Below, piece by piece: positions 22,985 through 35,176 of a stretch of 64,000 nt of DNA (its first letter is position 1; every line of letters starts with the position of its first letter). Location of the stretch: the NCBI GenBank assembly GCA_027924645.1, contig BSBN01000850.1, positions 1,936,001-2,000,000 on the forward strand. The letters are read 5' to 3'. The notes under the pieces were generated by a model, which worked only from the letters and a program-made list of their open reading frames with translations, made no database searches and was not told the DNA's origin. A program made the position numbers and the translations under genes. The stretch comes from Cunninghamia lanceolata. Lineage: Eukaryota > Streptophyta > Pinopsida > Cupressales > Cupressaceae.

Positions 22985-23905
22985 GCATAAAGTATACTTA
23001 AACACACATAGAGTAAACTTGTTGAAGAAACATTAGACATGAAGAAAACACATAGATATATGTAATACATGAAGCATACGTGATACACGAAGTACACACA
23101 TATGTACATGTGAGGCATGAAGCATGTGAAGTATGAAGCATACACATAGATACACGTAATATATGAAGTATAGACATAAGTACATGTGAAGCATGAAGCA
23201 CAAAAATACACGTGATACATGAAGTATATATAAGACACAAATTATACACATAAATACATGTAATACATGGAGCATAAAACATACACATAATACACAAAGT
23301 ATGTGCATAATTACACATAATACATGAAGCATGAAGCATACACATAATACACAAAGTATACGTATAAGTACATGTAATTCAAGAAGCATGAAGAATAGAC
23401 GTAATACACAAAGTATATGCATAAATACGCATAATACACAAAGTATACACATGAATACATGCATGTCACAAAGCATACACATGAATATATGTAAGTCATG
23501 AAGTATACACATGAATACATGTAAGTCATGAAGTATACACTTGAATACATGTAAGTCACGAAGAATGTAAGGCATGAAGTATACATATGAATACACGTAA
23601 GTCATGAAGTATACACTTGAATACACATAAGTCATGAAGCATGTAAGGCATGAAGTATACACATGAATACATGTAAGTCATGAAGTATACACTTGAATAC
23701 ACGTAAGTCACGAAGCATGTAAGGCATGAAGTATACACATGAATACACATAAGTCATGAAGTATACACTTGAATATACATAAGTAACGAAGCATGTAAGG
23801 CATGAAACTTCTACTTATACACATGAATACACGTAAGTCATGAAGTATACACTTGAATACACGTAATTCATGAAGCATGTAAGGCATGAAGTATACACAT
23901 GACTA
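22985..23905. repeat. Minisatellite of about 30 bp with a 76-bp higher-order unit
   Basis: The clean part (about 23455-23905) is built from a 30-bp unit, gaatacatgt + aagtcatgaa + gtatacacat, alternating with a version carrying a 16-bp insert (gcatgtaaggcatgaa), giving a 76-bp composite seen at least three times. The left part (22985-23455) is more diverged. Because the unit is a multiple of three and lacks stops on the minus strand, long open frames (up to 209 codons) arise in several frames; I treat these as non-genes. Confidence 0.85.
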
Positions 23906-23947
23906 TACATTGCATCTACTATCATTCATAGGATGGCAGGAAGGATG

Positions 23948-25142
23948 GTAATGTCCCTTTGCTAGATCAATCTCTATTCTATCAAAATTCACAAAACCAA
24001 ATGGAACAAGCATATAAGATAGTTAGGGATACATTTCTTTACTTAGGATTAAGATGAATTAATTATGTTAATGAAGCCTATAATTAGTTAGGTAACATTA
24101 CAAACATAGTTCATGAAATAAATCTATTATTATTGCAAGAGAATCATATATTCATCATTATGTAGCAAGTTCTAACTTTCTCAATAGTCCTTTGACATAT
24201 GGATTGGAAAAGAACTGCAATAGGGTGCCCTTAGCCATTCTCTTCCCTTTTCAATGCAATAAGGTGTCCGTCTAGTTGTTCTCCCTATTTGCCACTATAG
24301 TGGGGTGCCCTAAGCCATTCTCTCCCTTAAAGAAGATCTCATTCCTCCCCTTCTATCAGACTATTGTAGCATATTTTGATAATTATTAACTTATAGAAGA
24401 AATGTGCAATATATATAGAATTAAATAATAATTTCTATATTAAACCACATTGGGTTAGATTTTGATCTAATTTTATAAGCTATTCAATATTTAGGTATTT
24501 TCTTCTGTTGTTCCACTTCTTTCCTTTTTCTCATGTTTTGTGATATGTTGTTGTAATATATCTACTAATATATTACTACAGATATATATCTATATACATT
24601 TTGCAAATATATTCATTAATGAATTTCTTTTCCTTATGTTTTTACGCTTCAAGTATCTATCCTAAATCCTTTTATAATATATTGTAAATGTTTCTCAATA
24701 TGCTTGATGATATGATGAATCAAATGCCTTTATATGAGACTGTTGTATAATATATATATTATTCATTTTTTTCCTCCCCATCGATCCACACATTTCCTTT
24801 CTTTTATTGTTTCTCAAGAGAAGCGACCCTTCTTGTATTGATATGCCTAAAACGAGATCACTCTTCGCATGGATCGCAACTCTTCACACGTAAATTGTCG
24901 ACACTAATCTTTCAAATCACATGCTTTTCTTAAGACATAAATGAAGCACTTTATGTGGAAGGAGGTTGGCCTTACAAAAATTTGTTTATATATTTTATCT
25001 CTAATGTCTTAGCATTGCCTGATGCACTTGATCACTCAACATCACACATATCTTTATTCATCAGTTTTTACATTATATGATGAAGTTAGCCATAGGTAGG
25101 TATTTGATTTATGATTTGCATTCTTATTTTATAGGCATGATA
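23948..25142 (-). repeat. LTR (right) of the 19619-25142 element
   Basis: About 1195 bp, the 5' LTR in element orientation. Ends GGCATGATA, one base changed from GGCATGACA of the left LTR, and is followed by the gaaaa duplication. Confidence 0.85.
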
Positions 25143-25900
25143 GAAAATATATGGTTCTAGTTGAGCACTATAATAGAGAGGTTGAGAAGAGGATATGAAC
25201 ATTGAGAAGCAAAAAAAGGGTAGTTGATAAAATAAGAAGAAGAGTCTTACAAGATTGTTTATCAAATTAGAAGAGGAAAGTGTGTTTTATTTTTATTTTG
25301 AAAGTGTTTTTAGGAGAGAGTGGTTGTTTTTGTGTTTTAACAAAAGTTAAAATGTCCAAGAGTCGTGCAAGTTCAACAAAATGTAGAGTAAGTTTTAGCT
25401 TCCTCTCAAGTGTAGAGTCTTTTTATTTACCTAACTAATGTGTTGTTTAATTAGCAAAGTCATTTAATCCATTTAAATATAAACATAAAGAAAATATACA
25501 AAATGAGATATTATGTGAGCTAAATAACAATTAGAGTTGGGTTATATAAAATAAATTAGCTATCATTTAGTAATGAATAAGAAGGAAGAGTGTGAATTCC
25601 TATTTTTATGGTTAGAGCAAAAATAGGCAAACAAAGATAAAAGAAGATTGAAGAAAATTATGTATGAGTGTCTTGGAAGGATTGTGGAAGGATTTGGTTT
25701 TAGACAATAAAGAGTTTTGCAAACGTGATTACAGTAAGTATCATCTAAGCCCAACAAAAGGCTATATGTTAAAACATTCAAAAACAAAAAAAAGTCAGAC
25801 ACAGCATGGCATTGCCACAACAAGAGGAGCATGTAGGATCAAACAGAAACAAACAAAAAAACCCAAAAACTAGTGCCTATGTAATAGCCCAATACTACAC
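25143..25900. repeat. Host dispersed repeat, right part, then non-coding DNA
   Basis: 25143 to about 25270 matches 63872-64000 (tatatggtt, gttgagcacta, ggttgag, atgaacatt, aaaagggt, gataaaata). Joined to 19046-19613 it rebuilds the uninterrupted paralogue. Beyond 25270 I see no match within the window and no gene. Confidence 0.65.
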
Positions 25901-25911
25901 CCACCACCACC

Positions 25912-26472
25912 TCAAGGATCTGAGCGCACCATCCCATTTGCTACCATCGCAGGATCTGACGCATTGTCCTGTGCTAGTTCCTCATCCAGGTCCAGATCCT
26001 CCTCCACTTTAGATGGTTCTCTTGGGAGATGAGGAGTGCAATTAGCCATGTGCATCCTTATGAATTTATTTGAAATAAAAACATCCCTGCATCTCCTCCT
26101 TAATGCCTCGGGGGCATGATGGTTGTGACCTTTAAGAGCTATGTCTAGCACATTAATGCACCCACACTCTAACCCTTGCTACATAGCACTGTAAATACAC
26201 TCATAGGCTTGCATGGAGCGGAGCTGGTCCAGTGAGAAATGACCTCCAACCCTTTCTTCCCCTTCTAGAATGTCATAATTTTCAACCGTATCATGCCACC
26301 ATTCAACATTATAGAGGCACTTATAAATAAAGGTGGTGGCTATAACATGCACATAGCTTCCATCAAGCACAATGTCCATGATGTTGGACAAGAAGGTAGC
26401 CATGACATTTGACCATTGAATCTTGATCCCTTGCACCATTGAACCATCTCTTTGACCACATAAATTTCTCAC
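25912..26472 (-). pseudogene. Unrecognised broken reading frame, about 187 codons
   Basis: Two minus-strand open stretches (26179-26472 and 25912-26151) are in the same frame and separated by one stop after 'YECIYSAM'. The combined product would start MRNLCGQRDGSMVQG, have a central hydrophobic and Trp-containing segment (EWWHDTVENYDILEGEERVG), a basic stretch (APEALRRRCRDVF) and an acidic tail (KVEEDLDLDEELAQD). Base composition is richer in GC than the surroundings, as expected for former coding DNA. I do not recognise the family; transposon protein or host-gene relic are both possible. Confidence 0.4.
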
Positions 26473-26479
26473 TAGGTAA

Positions 26480-28300
26480 AATTAGAAAGTTGTGTCACAC
26501 TTTTATAAAGGAAACGACCAACACTAATCCAAATTTTAAACATGAATCACAAAAAAGTGACATATATGTTTTAAATTTTGAAATGATGTAAACTAATAAA
26601 ATATTTATTTTTCAGTATATTTTATGTTTGTATTTTTTTGAAAAAATTAAAGAAATATTTGAATATAGTTTTTAAAAAATTGACACTATAATTTAGTTGT
26701 TGATAAAATGTTGAAAAATGAAGTTACATGAGACACCAATCTTTATATAGTAAATTTTATTTTTTTTCTTCAATTTTTTTGTGTATTTATAACATGAAAC
26801 TTTAGTGCATGGATATCTTTTTTTCCAATTTTGATAAATATATAGTTTTAAATAAATATAAAAATGTGTATTAATTAAAATGTAGTTGTTTCCATTCGAT
26901 GACAATTTTCATATTAACTATTTATCTAAAATAGAAAAAAATTATACCATCTTGATATAGATTCTTTTATCTGGTGCATCATATTTTTTTAAAAAAAATG
27001 TAATGAGTTTTACTATTTTTCTGTGACATGGTAATCGACCTAATGTTTTGTGCTGATAACCTACTTTTAGTAAAAATAAAAAGGAAAATATAAATAATAA
27101 TTAAACTATTAAAATATATACATTTCTGAAAACTAAACTTATAGATCTACGAAAGGGTATTTTAATATTTTTCAAAAAAATGTTATTTACACAAGTAGAA
27201 GTTGTTGAAATGTCCAGTTTTTCAAATAATTTTCTATTTTTGGTAAATTAGCCTCATTGTGGTGCTAGATATGCATTTAGCCAACAATTTTAGTTGGAAA
27301 AGTTGTGGACATATCTAACTTAGCTAGAATGAATCTTACAAGATCATATGTTTGACCAAATTTGAATTTTAGTTAGAAATACTTAAATTCACTTGTGCCG
27401 ATATGTTGGCTAAAAGTGTGACATAACTTTGTGCTTTTACCTCAATGCAAACTAGATGAGAGTGCAGTCCATCTCAAAAATCTGCAACAAATCCATAATA
27501 TTCATATGACCTTTAATAATCAGTTCCCAAGGGAGAGGAAGAAACAAAAGTTAGGTGTTGGTAGACACTTCATTCACCATGCTTCTATTAAACAACACCA
27601 CTCACAACCAACACTGATAGGCGAACAAAAGAAGAAACAACTGAAACTAAAGCATAGAATAATAAAAAAAGATGAATCTTAGAGAAATAAATAGGAAGCT
27701 AGCTAATGGGTCATCTCATGTGTCATAATTGTGTGCACTTCAATGAGCTCGTACATAGTACAATTGTGAAGAGAGGTGGAGGATTTTGTATCTGCATCCA
27801 TTTTCTTTGACATTAAATAGCCTTGAAATATAGTCATATCAAGAATTTACACCTCGCTCTCATCAGCTTCAAATAGACTCAAACAATAAATACTTGAAAG
27901 GAGGAGGCACTCAAAAAAGGGGACATGTCATCTAGATACAAATCATTAAGATCTTCACCATATTTCTCATAAAGGCTAAGGTCTCAAACTAACGTCATGT
28001 GTCCTATCGAGCCTCCAAAAGTGAAGCCATAAATGTCCAAGTGAAAAAGTTGAAGTACTCTGCAATCTCTGAATACTGCTAGGAATGAATATCCCTTCAA
28101 TGTGGGTATACTCTTGGTTTGTATATTTGTGAAAAGAAGGAACCATTGGCCCTTCGGTTACACCATATTATCCATGTGGCCCATTTCCACAAGTCTCCAA
28201 TGACCCAAAACATAGAAAGGAAAGATGACTCAACATCCACCCTAAACCTCAATAGTCAATCATTACATATCTTGATCTAGCCAGAAACTTAATTATTGGG
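26480..28300. other. Non-coding, very AT-rich stretch
   Basis: No supported gene. The 27431-27682 plus-strand open frame is compositionally odd (Lys/His/Gln-rich) and has no motif. The right part (27700-28300) may be the LINE 3' untranslated region, but no poly(T) marking a LINE 3' end was identified, so that boundary is unresolved. Confidence 0.4.
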
Positions 28301-28309
28301 GAGGAACCC

Positions 28310-28818
28310 CTTGTGTCTTCTTGACCATCCATTCATCTAACATTTGATCAATGGCCTTGTTTTCTAACCAATCATCCACTTGATTGGCTTCCCTATAACA
28401 ATGAGAAATCTAATAATTGTGGAAAAACTTGATCAGATCCCTAGCTTGAGATAGGATATATTACACTTTCCATGAGACAAAATGCCCTTTCAAAAGAGCT
28501 TATTATAATGAGATAATCACCTTCAATCCATAGATCTTTAATGCCTTCATTGATAGCCAGTTGAAGACTGTGCACCAAAGCCCAAGCTTCTACAATGTTG
28601 TTCGAACCAGGAGGGATCTTACTTGCTTTAGCTACCAAAAACTTACCATCATGAGTTCTAAGAATGCAACCTATTCTTGAGATGCCAAGATTACCTCTTC
28701 TCACCCCATCAAAATTTAACTTAACCAAGAAACTGCTTGGGGGTTGCCAACGCACCTGTGGCCTATCTACCTTGACATTGGGATAATTCAATAAGCCACA
28801 TGTAGTTATTAGCTCCAA
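28310..28818 (-). pseudogene. LINE ORF2 C-terminal RNase H domain
   Basis: The frame 28818-28441 carries the plant LINE RNase H pattern: FLVKLNFDGVRRGNLGISRIG (first Asp), NIVEAWALVHSLQLAI (Glu), LWIEGDYLIII (Asp). Past one stop the C-terminal motif continues as HCYREANQVDDWLENKAID. RNase H removes the RNA strand after reverse transcription. In this copy, several stops follow residue 125. Confidence 0.85.
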
Positions 28819-29054
28819 ATATTTCTAGGCCTTGATCATTAGGCTATCCCACGAGGTCCACTGAGTGTTATGTTTAATAGATCTTCTCACTTTTTTCATT
28901 GCCACTTCTGAAATGGCTTTATCTATATTTTCATAGACTTTTGCCAAGGGTGACATGACTTTTATAAAAATCTTAAAATTTCTTTCTCGCCATATTTGCC
29001 AAATAATCAGTGCTGGGGTAATGTCCCAAAGACAAGAAAATTTTGCATCTAAAT

Positions 29055-30070
29055 TTAATTTTGGCCATCTCTAAAAGAGAGATTGAAGAGTCTGAGGTAA
29101 GGGCATAGACTAGTTAAATTTTCCAAAAATCCACAACCAACATTCTCTTCTAAAAGGACTTTGAAGGAGAAGGTGATCAACACTCTCATCTTTTTCCCAC
29201 ACATTACACAATTAAAATTTGCACCCAAGGCTAACTTTTGAATATGATCTCTCATCAATATTCACCCATGCAATGCCAACCAAGAAAAACCTCCAACCTT
29301 GGGAAGAACAACATTGTTCCACCATCAAAGAGAAGGCCAATCTAGTGAGGGACCTACCATTAAACTTCCATATCCTTGTTGTGTTGAGTACTGGCCCGAG
29401 GGGATTTCTACCCATATAAGCTCATCCTCTTTTTAGGATAGGCAAACCACCCTTCCTCTCAAGATATTTTGTAGAATTATTTTTTGTTGTCTTGGGAAAT
29501 CACAGTCCTTTAGCCTCCTCCAAATGACTTTCATTCAGGCAAAGAGTTTTCCTTTATAGTGTAATAGTCCTTAACTTTGTGCCCCTAATGCCACTCCAAG
29601 TAGTCTCTAGCCTCCCTTAAATCCTCCCTGGACAACAATTTAGGCCATCCATTCCATGAATTAGTCTAGAAATTAGCCTTATCCCCCTTATTAATTTTCC
29701 ACAAAAGATTGAGCATGATGACATCTTTGCATCTGGTAATAAATTGCCACATGGATGAACCCTTGGGGGTGTCTTGCATCATGGAAATTCTTTCTCTATT
29801 AGGGATATCCAAATATTTATACTATAATAATCTGGCCCATTTAGAATTAGACTTACTATACATTCCCCAAGCTAACTTTTCTCCAAGAGCTAAATTATGA
29901 AGTTCCAAATTGATAATTCCGGCACCACCCAAAGATTTTGGCTTACAAACCTTATCCAAGGCTAGAAAGTGAATTTTCTTCTTCTCCATAGACCCTTGCC
30001 ATAAGAATTGTTTGCATAGATTTTCCATATCTAAAAGGATAGACTTAGGAGGCTGAATTGTTGACAACAA
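29055..30070 (-). pseudogene. LINE ORF2, region after RT with zinc-finger-like segment
   Basis: Reading down from 30070: 'QFLWQGSMEKKKIHFLALDKVC' and 'PKSLGGAGIINLELHNLALG', the conserved block following LINE RT domains, then 'RIWKFNGRSLTRLAFSLM' and a Cys-containing stretch 'NFNCVMCGKKMRVLITFSF' typical of the RVT-associated zinc finger. Frames shift several times, so this is a relic. Confidence 0.8.
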
Positions 30071-30343
30071 CTAAACTAGAACTGCTCTTAAAATTGCTTT
30101 AATGAGCGTAATCCTTCTGGTCAGCAACAACCACTTGCCTTTACAAGTGTCAATCTTATTCCTTAGTTTGACTACAACTTATTTCCACATCTCTCCTTTA
30201 TTTCTATGATTTTAAAACAAGGGGATTCAAAGATAGATACTAGCGAGTTCCTCCATGTTGAACTTGAAAAGCTCACAGACTTCCAACCAAAAGGTTTGAT
30301 TAGAATTAAACAAGAAAATCTTGGTTTTGTGAGGGTTGATAAG

Positions 30344-31065
30344 CTACCTAGAAGCCAAACAATAACTATCCAATGTCTCCTTAATGGAGTAGGCTTCATG
30401 TATCCTGGCTTGACCAAACAAGATCATATCATTGGCAAAGAGGGCATGCATTAAAGGCTCATTCATATTTCTGATGTTTATGCCACGCCAATCTCCCTTC
30501 TGATTTGCATCCCTGATAGCCCAAGTTAAAGCCTCTAACATTAAAATAAAGATGTATGGCAATATAGGATCCCCTTGCCTGAGTCCCCTAGTAGATTCAA
30601 AGGGAATGGTCACTCTTCCATTTAGAAGAACATAAAACCTCACCCCTATAATACATGCACATATCCATTTTCTCCAATGCTTAGAGAAACTCAACTTTTC
30701 TAGCACAAGCATGAGAAAGGTCCAGTTAATTCTGTCATAAGATTTCACCATGTCCAGCTTGACAACCATACTTAGAATATTGTCTTCTTTGATTGTGTGT
30801 AATAACTCATGTGTGATAATTGCCTCTAAACTACTGTCTCCTTTCCTGGCACAAATCCTCCTTGTTCATCTGAGATAACTTTTGGAAGACTGGAGGCTGA
30901 TCTAATTTCTATTAATTTGGAGATAACTTTATATATAAAGTTACATAGAGATATGGTCCTAAATTCATCAAATGATACGAGGGACTTATTCTTGGGTATC
31001 AGTTGAATGTTTGTATTCTTCCATACCTTGAGAACATTACAGAATTTCTTGGATTCCTCTACCAC
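30344..31065 (-). pseudogene. LINE ORF2 reverse transcriptase
   Basis: Two open stretches. 30826-31065 has the N-terminal RT motifs (IQLIPKNKS, FRTISLCNFIYKVISK, ISDEQGGFVPGKE). 30344-30769 has KLDMVKSYDRINWTFL (first catalytic Asp), STRGLRQGDPILPYIFILMLEAL and the catalytic-box region as LFANDMILFG. LINEs normally have F/YADD there; here the first Asp is Asn, so the polymerase was inactivated on top of the frameshifts. Confidence 0.88.
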
Positions 31066-31196
31066 AAGAAGTATATTAGCACCTATAATGTCCCATGCTT
31101 GCTAGAAGAAGCACCCTGACCATCCATCAGGACTAAGAGCTTTTTCACATTGAAGAGAGAAGACTGCCGCTTGCACTTCCTCCAAGTTGAATTCCT

Positions 31197-32476
31197 TTAT
31201 GAGCTCTTTGTTATGAAATTTGGAAATCCTCTTCGAGATAACAATGATTCAGAAAATCCTTTTGCTTGAATTTTGATCTCTAACGGATCAGTAGTCATAT
31301 TGCCATCTATCCCTCTAATGGAGTAAATAGCATTGGAAGCTTGTTTTATTTTGGACGAAATATGGAAAAAAGCCATGTTTATGTCCCCCTCCTTCAACCA
31401 TGACTCCCAAGACTTTTGTCTCCAATAAATCTCCTCCCTAGAAAGGATTTCTTCAAGATGCTTCCTCAGTGTTTTCTCTCTATCATACCTTCTACATTCA
31501 TACCCACTTGGAAATAATTGAATTAGCATTGGCCTTGATTTCTTACAATAACCTGAACTCTTCTCTTCAAATATATTCTTAGAAAGATTGAGATTCCAAT
31601 ATCTAGTCTTCCTCATAATAAATTTTAATTTCATCTCCAATCAGAACATTCTTGACCCTCTAATAAAAGGTGATTCTCGGCACCATTTTCTGACAAGTGA
31701 AAGAAACTCAGGGTCTATTAACCACATCTCCTGGAATCAAAATGGGCTAGCACCTGAGCGAACATCCTTGCCAATGTTAAGGCATACAAGGAAGTGATCA
31801 GAACCTACTATAAGTAAAATGTTTGAATTATATATCAAATTATTCTGAAAGTAGTGGCCTGAAAGTAAAAATCTGTCCAATCATTCTGCTATTCTGGAAA
31901 CATCCTTATTCCTATTTGTCCATGTGAATTTGCCATTCTTGGATTTATAGTCAATCAAGTTATTGTTTAGAATGAAATTTCTGAAATCCTCTTGGGACCT
32001 TGAAGGATGAGAAATGCCCCCTTGCTTCTCGTCTTCCTCCAGTACTGCATTAAAATCTCATCCAAGTAATACACATTCATTTCTTAACATACTTAACAAA
32101 TTACTAAGATGATTCCACAGGGATGCTTTTTAAATAGTTCCCATTGGCCCATAGACATAGAAAATCCAAAGGTCTTTTGAATCCATCAGATTGGGGAATT
32201 TACCCAAAATCTAGTTTTCCCTAGTATCAATGATTTCCATTCAGGGGATGTGAGTTCCCCATAGAATCACTAAACCACCTGAGGCTCCAATAATTGTAGA
32301 TGTTACACAATACCACCCATTCCATTGACTTTAAAATTGAGAACTCTACTCTTGAGATAGTTTAGTTTCTTGTAAAATAACAATATCTACTTTAGCCTCA
32401 TCAATCTGAAGTTTGATGAGGCATCTTTTGTTAGGGGTATTAATGCCCCTAACATTCCATGTAAGGAATCTCATTG
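31197..32476 (-). pseudogene. LINE ORF2 endonuclease and linker to RT
   Basis: Starts MRFLTWNVRGINTPNKR at 32476, the N terminus of the apurinic/apyrimidinic-type endonuclease that nicks target DNA for priming; VDIVILQETKLS gives the conserved Glu, DFNAVLEEDEKQGG and VGSDHFLV the later active-site motifs. The linker continues in 31197-31640 (WLKEGDINMAFFHI). Stops interrupt the region several times. Confidence 0.87.
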
Positions 32477-32503
32477 CTCCTGAGGAGAGCTTTCCTCTCC
32501 CCT

Positions 32504-33686
32504 TGTAATGTCCCCTATCCTGGTTTTCCCTAAACCTTCTAATGATTACAAATTCCCCACTAGGGTTAGGGTTTCTAAGTTTACCATGCAATAAATAACT
32601 TGTTGGTGGAGTCCTTGATTGAACCTACATACACCATATGAAAAAAATTGCCAAACATACATATATACTTGTTAGCATTAATCCATGATACATTAAATGT
32701 TATCAATCCATGTAGCCTAATGTGGACTAAGAGGAATGACATGGTGGGTCTACCCGAAGCCATATGCCAACCTAAGAGGTTGTATACCAAAACATCTCCC
32801 TATTGGCGACTTGTGCCTACTTTCCCCAACTATGACCCAACCTCAAAAAACACTTTGCCCACTTGTGGAAAGGGGGGATTTTAAGAGTGCTCTTGGTGCA
32901 TCCACTCCTCCATGGCCCCTCCTTTCAGTTTGAGTAGACCATAAGTGGGGTTACCATTCCTCCATGGCTCAACCTTCTATTTGGAATGGGCAGACCATAA
33001 GTGCAGCACACCACTCTCTTCCTGCCCCTTTTCCCAGGTGGACTACCATTTAGTTTCAAACACTTAGGTATTAACACACAAAAATAATTGTAGACACTCC
33101 TTTGATTATCAATCTCATTGCATACACATATAAATAAATCAATATAACTAATTAACCAATGCCTATGTATCATTCAATAAGTTCATTTTGTTATAAATAA
33201 ATCAACTACAGATATATGTAATCAAATCAACAAAGAGATTATCATAAATATATTTGAGCAGATTTATAGATAACCAATCTCATATTTAAGAGTCAGATCG
33301 ATTGCTCAAAAAAATGGATAGAAAGATAATTTACTTTTTACATATAAATTTACCCTACTTAATAAGGTAGAAATACACCTAGTGTAGTAGCTGTGATCTC
33401 CAAATCTTTTCCTTGGATGTCTTTTCTTACTTCACCTCAGTTGTATTTCTTCCTTGCTCACTACCATTTGTTGTTATTTTGTATCTCTTTTTTTTTATAC
33501 CCTGATTGTATTGAGGGTCGCATCCCTTCATGTTATAATAGTCATGTATTTTTGTTAGCAACCTTAATTAAGGTTGCTCAAGGGATAACATAATTTCTTT
33601 AATGTCGATTGTCTTTTTTTGATAGTCAATCTTCTCTCTTTTTTATGCCTTTGATCCTCTATGTGATCACTCAATGGGACATGACA
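32504..33686 (-). repeat. 3' LTR of the chromovirus
   Basis: 1183 bp, mate of 46434-47624; preceded in element orientation by the polypurine tract at 33687-33701. Shares its terminal 10-11 bp with LTRs of the 19619-25142 element. Confidence 0.9.
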
Positions 33687-34020
33687 ATTCTCCCCTCTCA
33701 ATTTGCTTGCCCTCAAGCAATTTTAGGTTCAAGTAATTAAAGATTTCTTCACTTTCCCATGTGGCATCTTCTTCCGGTAATCCCTTCCACTTAATCAAGA
33801 ATTCTAGGATATTCTTGTTCCTTAATCTTTTTTCACGCATGTTGAGGACTGCTTCTAGTTTGAGAACTAGTTTGCCTTCATTGTCCAGTGGAGGCAACTC
33901 TGTGCATGGGACAACTTGTTGTCCTAAAACTTTCTTCAACCTTGATACATGAAAGATGTTGTGAATGTAGCTATCCCCAGGAAACTCTATTTCATACGCT
34001 ACTTCCCCAATCTTCCTCAA
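33667..34020 (-). pseudogene. Chromovirus integrase C-terminus with chromodomain
   Basis: 117 open codons to the stop. The start (KIGEVAYEIEFPG, IHNIFHVSRLKK) is the GPY/F-proximal C-terminal integrase region. Residues about 55-95 form a chromodomain: VLNMREKRLRNKN, FLIKWKGLPEEDATWESEE, including the W-K-W-type aromatic positions. In chromoviruses this domain targets integration to marked chromatin. The frame overlaps the polypurine tract and runs 20 bp into the 3' LTR. This piece is intact although the rest of pol is broken. Confidence 0.9.
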
Positions 34021-34112
34021 GATTTTATAGGGTCCATAAAATCAGGGTTTAAGTTTTTCTGCACTGCTCATCTTGAGGGATGATTGCTTATATGGTTGTA
34101 ATTGCAAGAACA

Positions 34113-35084
34113 CTAGTTCTCCAACTTCAAAAGTTCTCTAACTTCAAAAGTTCTCTTAGTACGATTTCGATCGGCATAGATCTTTTGTTGATTTTGTGCT
34201 TGTTGTAGATTATCCTTGAGGGCATTCATAATGTCCCTATTTTGCTGTACAAAATCCTTTGCCCCTGGAACTTGGCTTTCTTGTGAGATTAAGCTTCCAA
34301 AGGAGGTGGGATCATACCCATATAATGCCTTGAATGAGATCATCTTGATGGACATGTCGTGAGTAGTGTTGTAGAAATATTCTCCCAAATGTATCCACTT
34401 CACCCATGTGTTTTGTTGGCCAGTGACATAATTTCTCAAAAATCCCTCTACCCATTTGTTCATAATCTTTGTCTGTCCATCTATTTGGGGATGGTAACTT
34501 GTGCTGGGTGTAAGGTCAGTTTCTGACAATCAAAATAGTTCTTACCAGAATTGGCTAAGGAATCAGCTATCTCAATCACTGACTATATTCCTAGGAAGAC
34601 CATGTAGTCTAAAAATTTGTTTAAAGAACACTTCTTCTACTTTGGGGGCCTGGTATACTATGGATATGGTGAGAAAATGGGTATACTTGGTGAGGTGGTC
34701 CACAATCACATAGATGCAATCCTTTCCCTGAACTTTGGGTAGTCACGTGATGAAGTCCATGGAGATACTCTCCCATTTTTAATTTGCGATTGGCAAGGGT
34801 TGTAGGAGACCTGCTAGGTGGTTTTGCTCTACTTTGTTCCTTTGACAGGTTATACATTCTTGTACATGCCTTAGTACATCTTTCTTGAGGCCCTTCCATG
34901 AATATATTTCCCTTACGTATTTGTAGGTCTTATAATACCCTTGGTGTCTTGCTAGGGGATTGACATGATAATCTTTAAGAAATTTTCCCTTCATCTTGGA
35001 GTTTAGCACGAGGAATATCCTATCCTTATATAGGATAAGTTCTTCCACTACCTTGTACTCTTCGTCTGGTGGATGTCCTTCCAA
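34113..35084 (-). pseudogene. Chromovirus integrase core and zinc-binding region
   Basis: 34779-35084 has the integrase zinc-binding motif (HVNPLARHQGYYKTYKYV ... CITCQRNK), though the usual His-His pair is altered. 34113-34529 has the end of the core: STSYHPQIDGQTKIMNKWVEGFL with the catalytic Glu position changed (normally an E in QTE; here K), then FALYGYDPTS-like FKALYGYDPTSF. The central Asp motifs lie in a frameshifted stretch around 34550-34750. Non-functional. Confidence 0.8.
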
Positions 35085-35176
35085 GATATTGTGGGCTTGG
35101 GGGTCTTTTGTACATATTCTGCAATAATATCATTCTTTCAATCTGTTGCTATGTGGGTCAAGGTGTTTAAGTAGGT

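Larger units (their letters stand above)
19619..25142 (-). mobile_element. Non-autonomous Ty3/Gypsy-type element with non-coding interior
   Basis: About 5.5 kb flanked by gaaaa (19614-19618 and 25143-25147). The two LTRs of about 1190 bp start TGTAATGTCCC and end GCATGACA, like the chromovirus LTRs at 32504 and 46434. Orientation is minus: a purine-rich tract (reverse complement of acccaccctaccc) abuts the left LTR, and next to the right LTR lies aggatggca, also found in the chromovirus leader. Its primer-binding site seems lost. The 3.1-kb interior has no gag or pol I can recognise, only AT-rich DNA and a minisatellite. This fits a large non-autonomous derivative (LARD-like). Confidence 0.8.

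Noticed and set aside
23033..23662. Open frame of 209 codons and several overlapping ones on the minus strand
   Set aside because: They arise from a stop-free minisatellite unit whose length is a multiple of three; open in more than one frame and with no protein-like composition.
22985..23905. CRISPR-like or centromeric satellite
   Set aside because: No unique spacers; array under 1 kb inside a retrotransposon, so no support for a centromere.
27431..27682. 83-codon plus-strand open frame
   Set aside because: Biased composition, no motif, AT-rich surroundings; likely chance.
32504..33686. Possible protein frames within the chromovirus LTRs (also 46511-46941)
   Set aside because: Parallel frames in both LTR copies are simply due to LTR identity; no domain.
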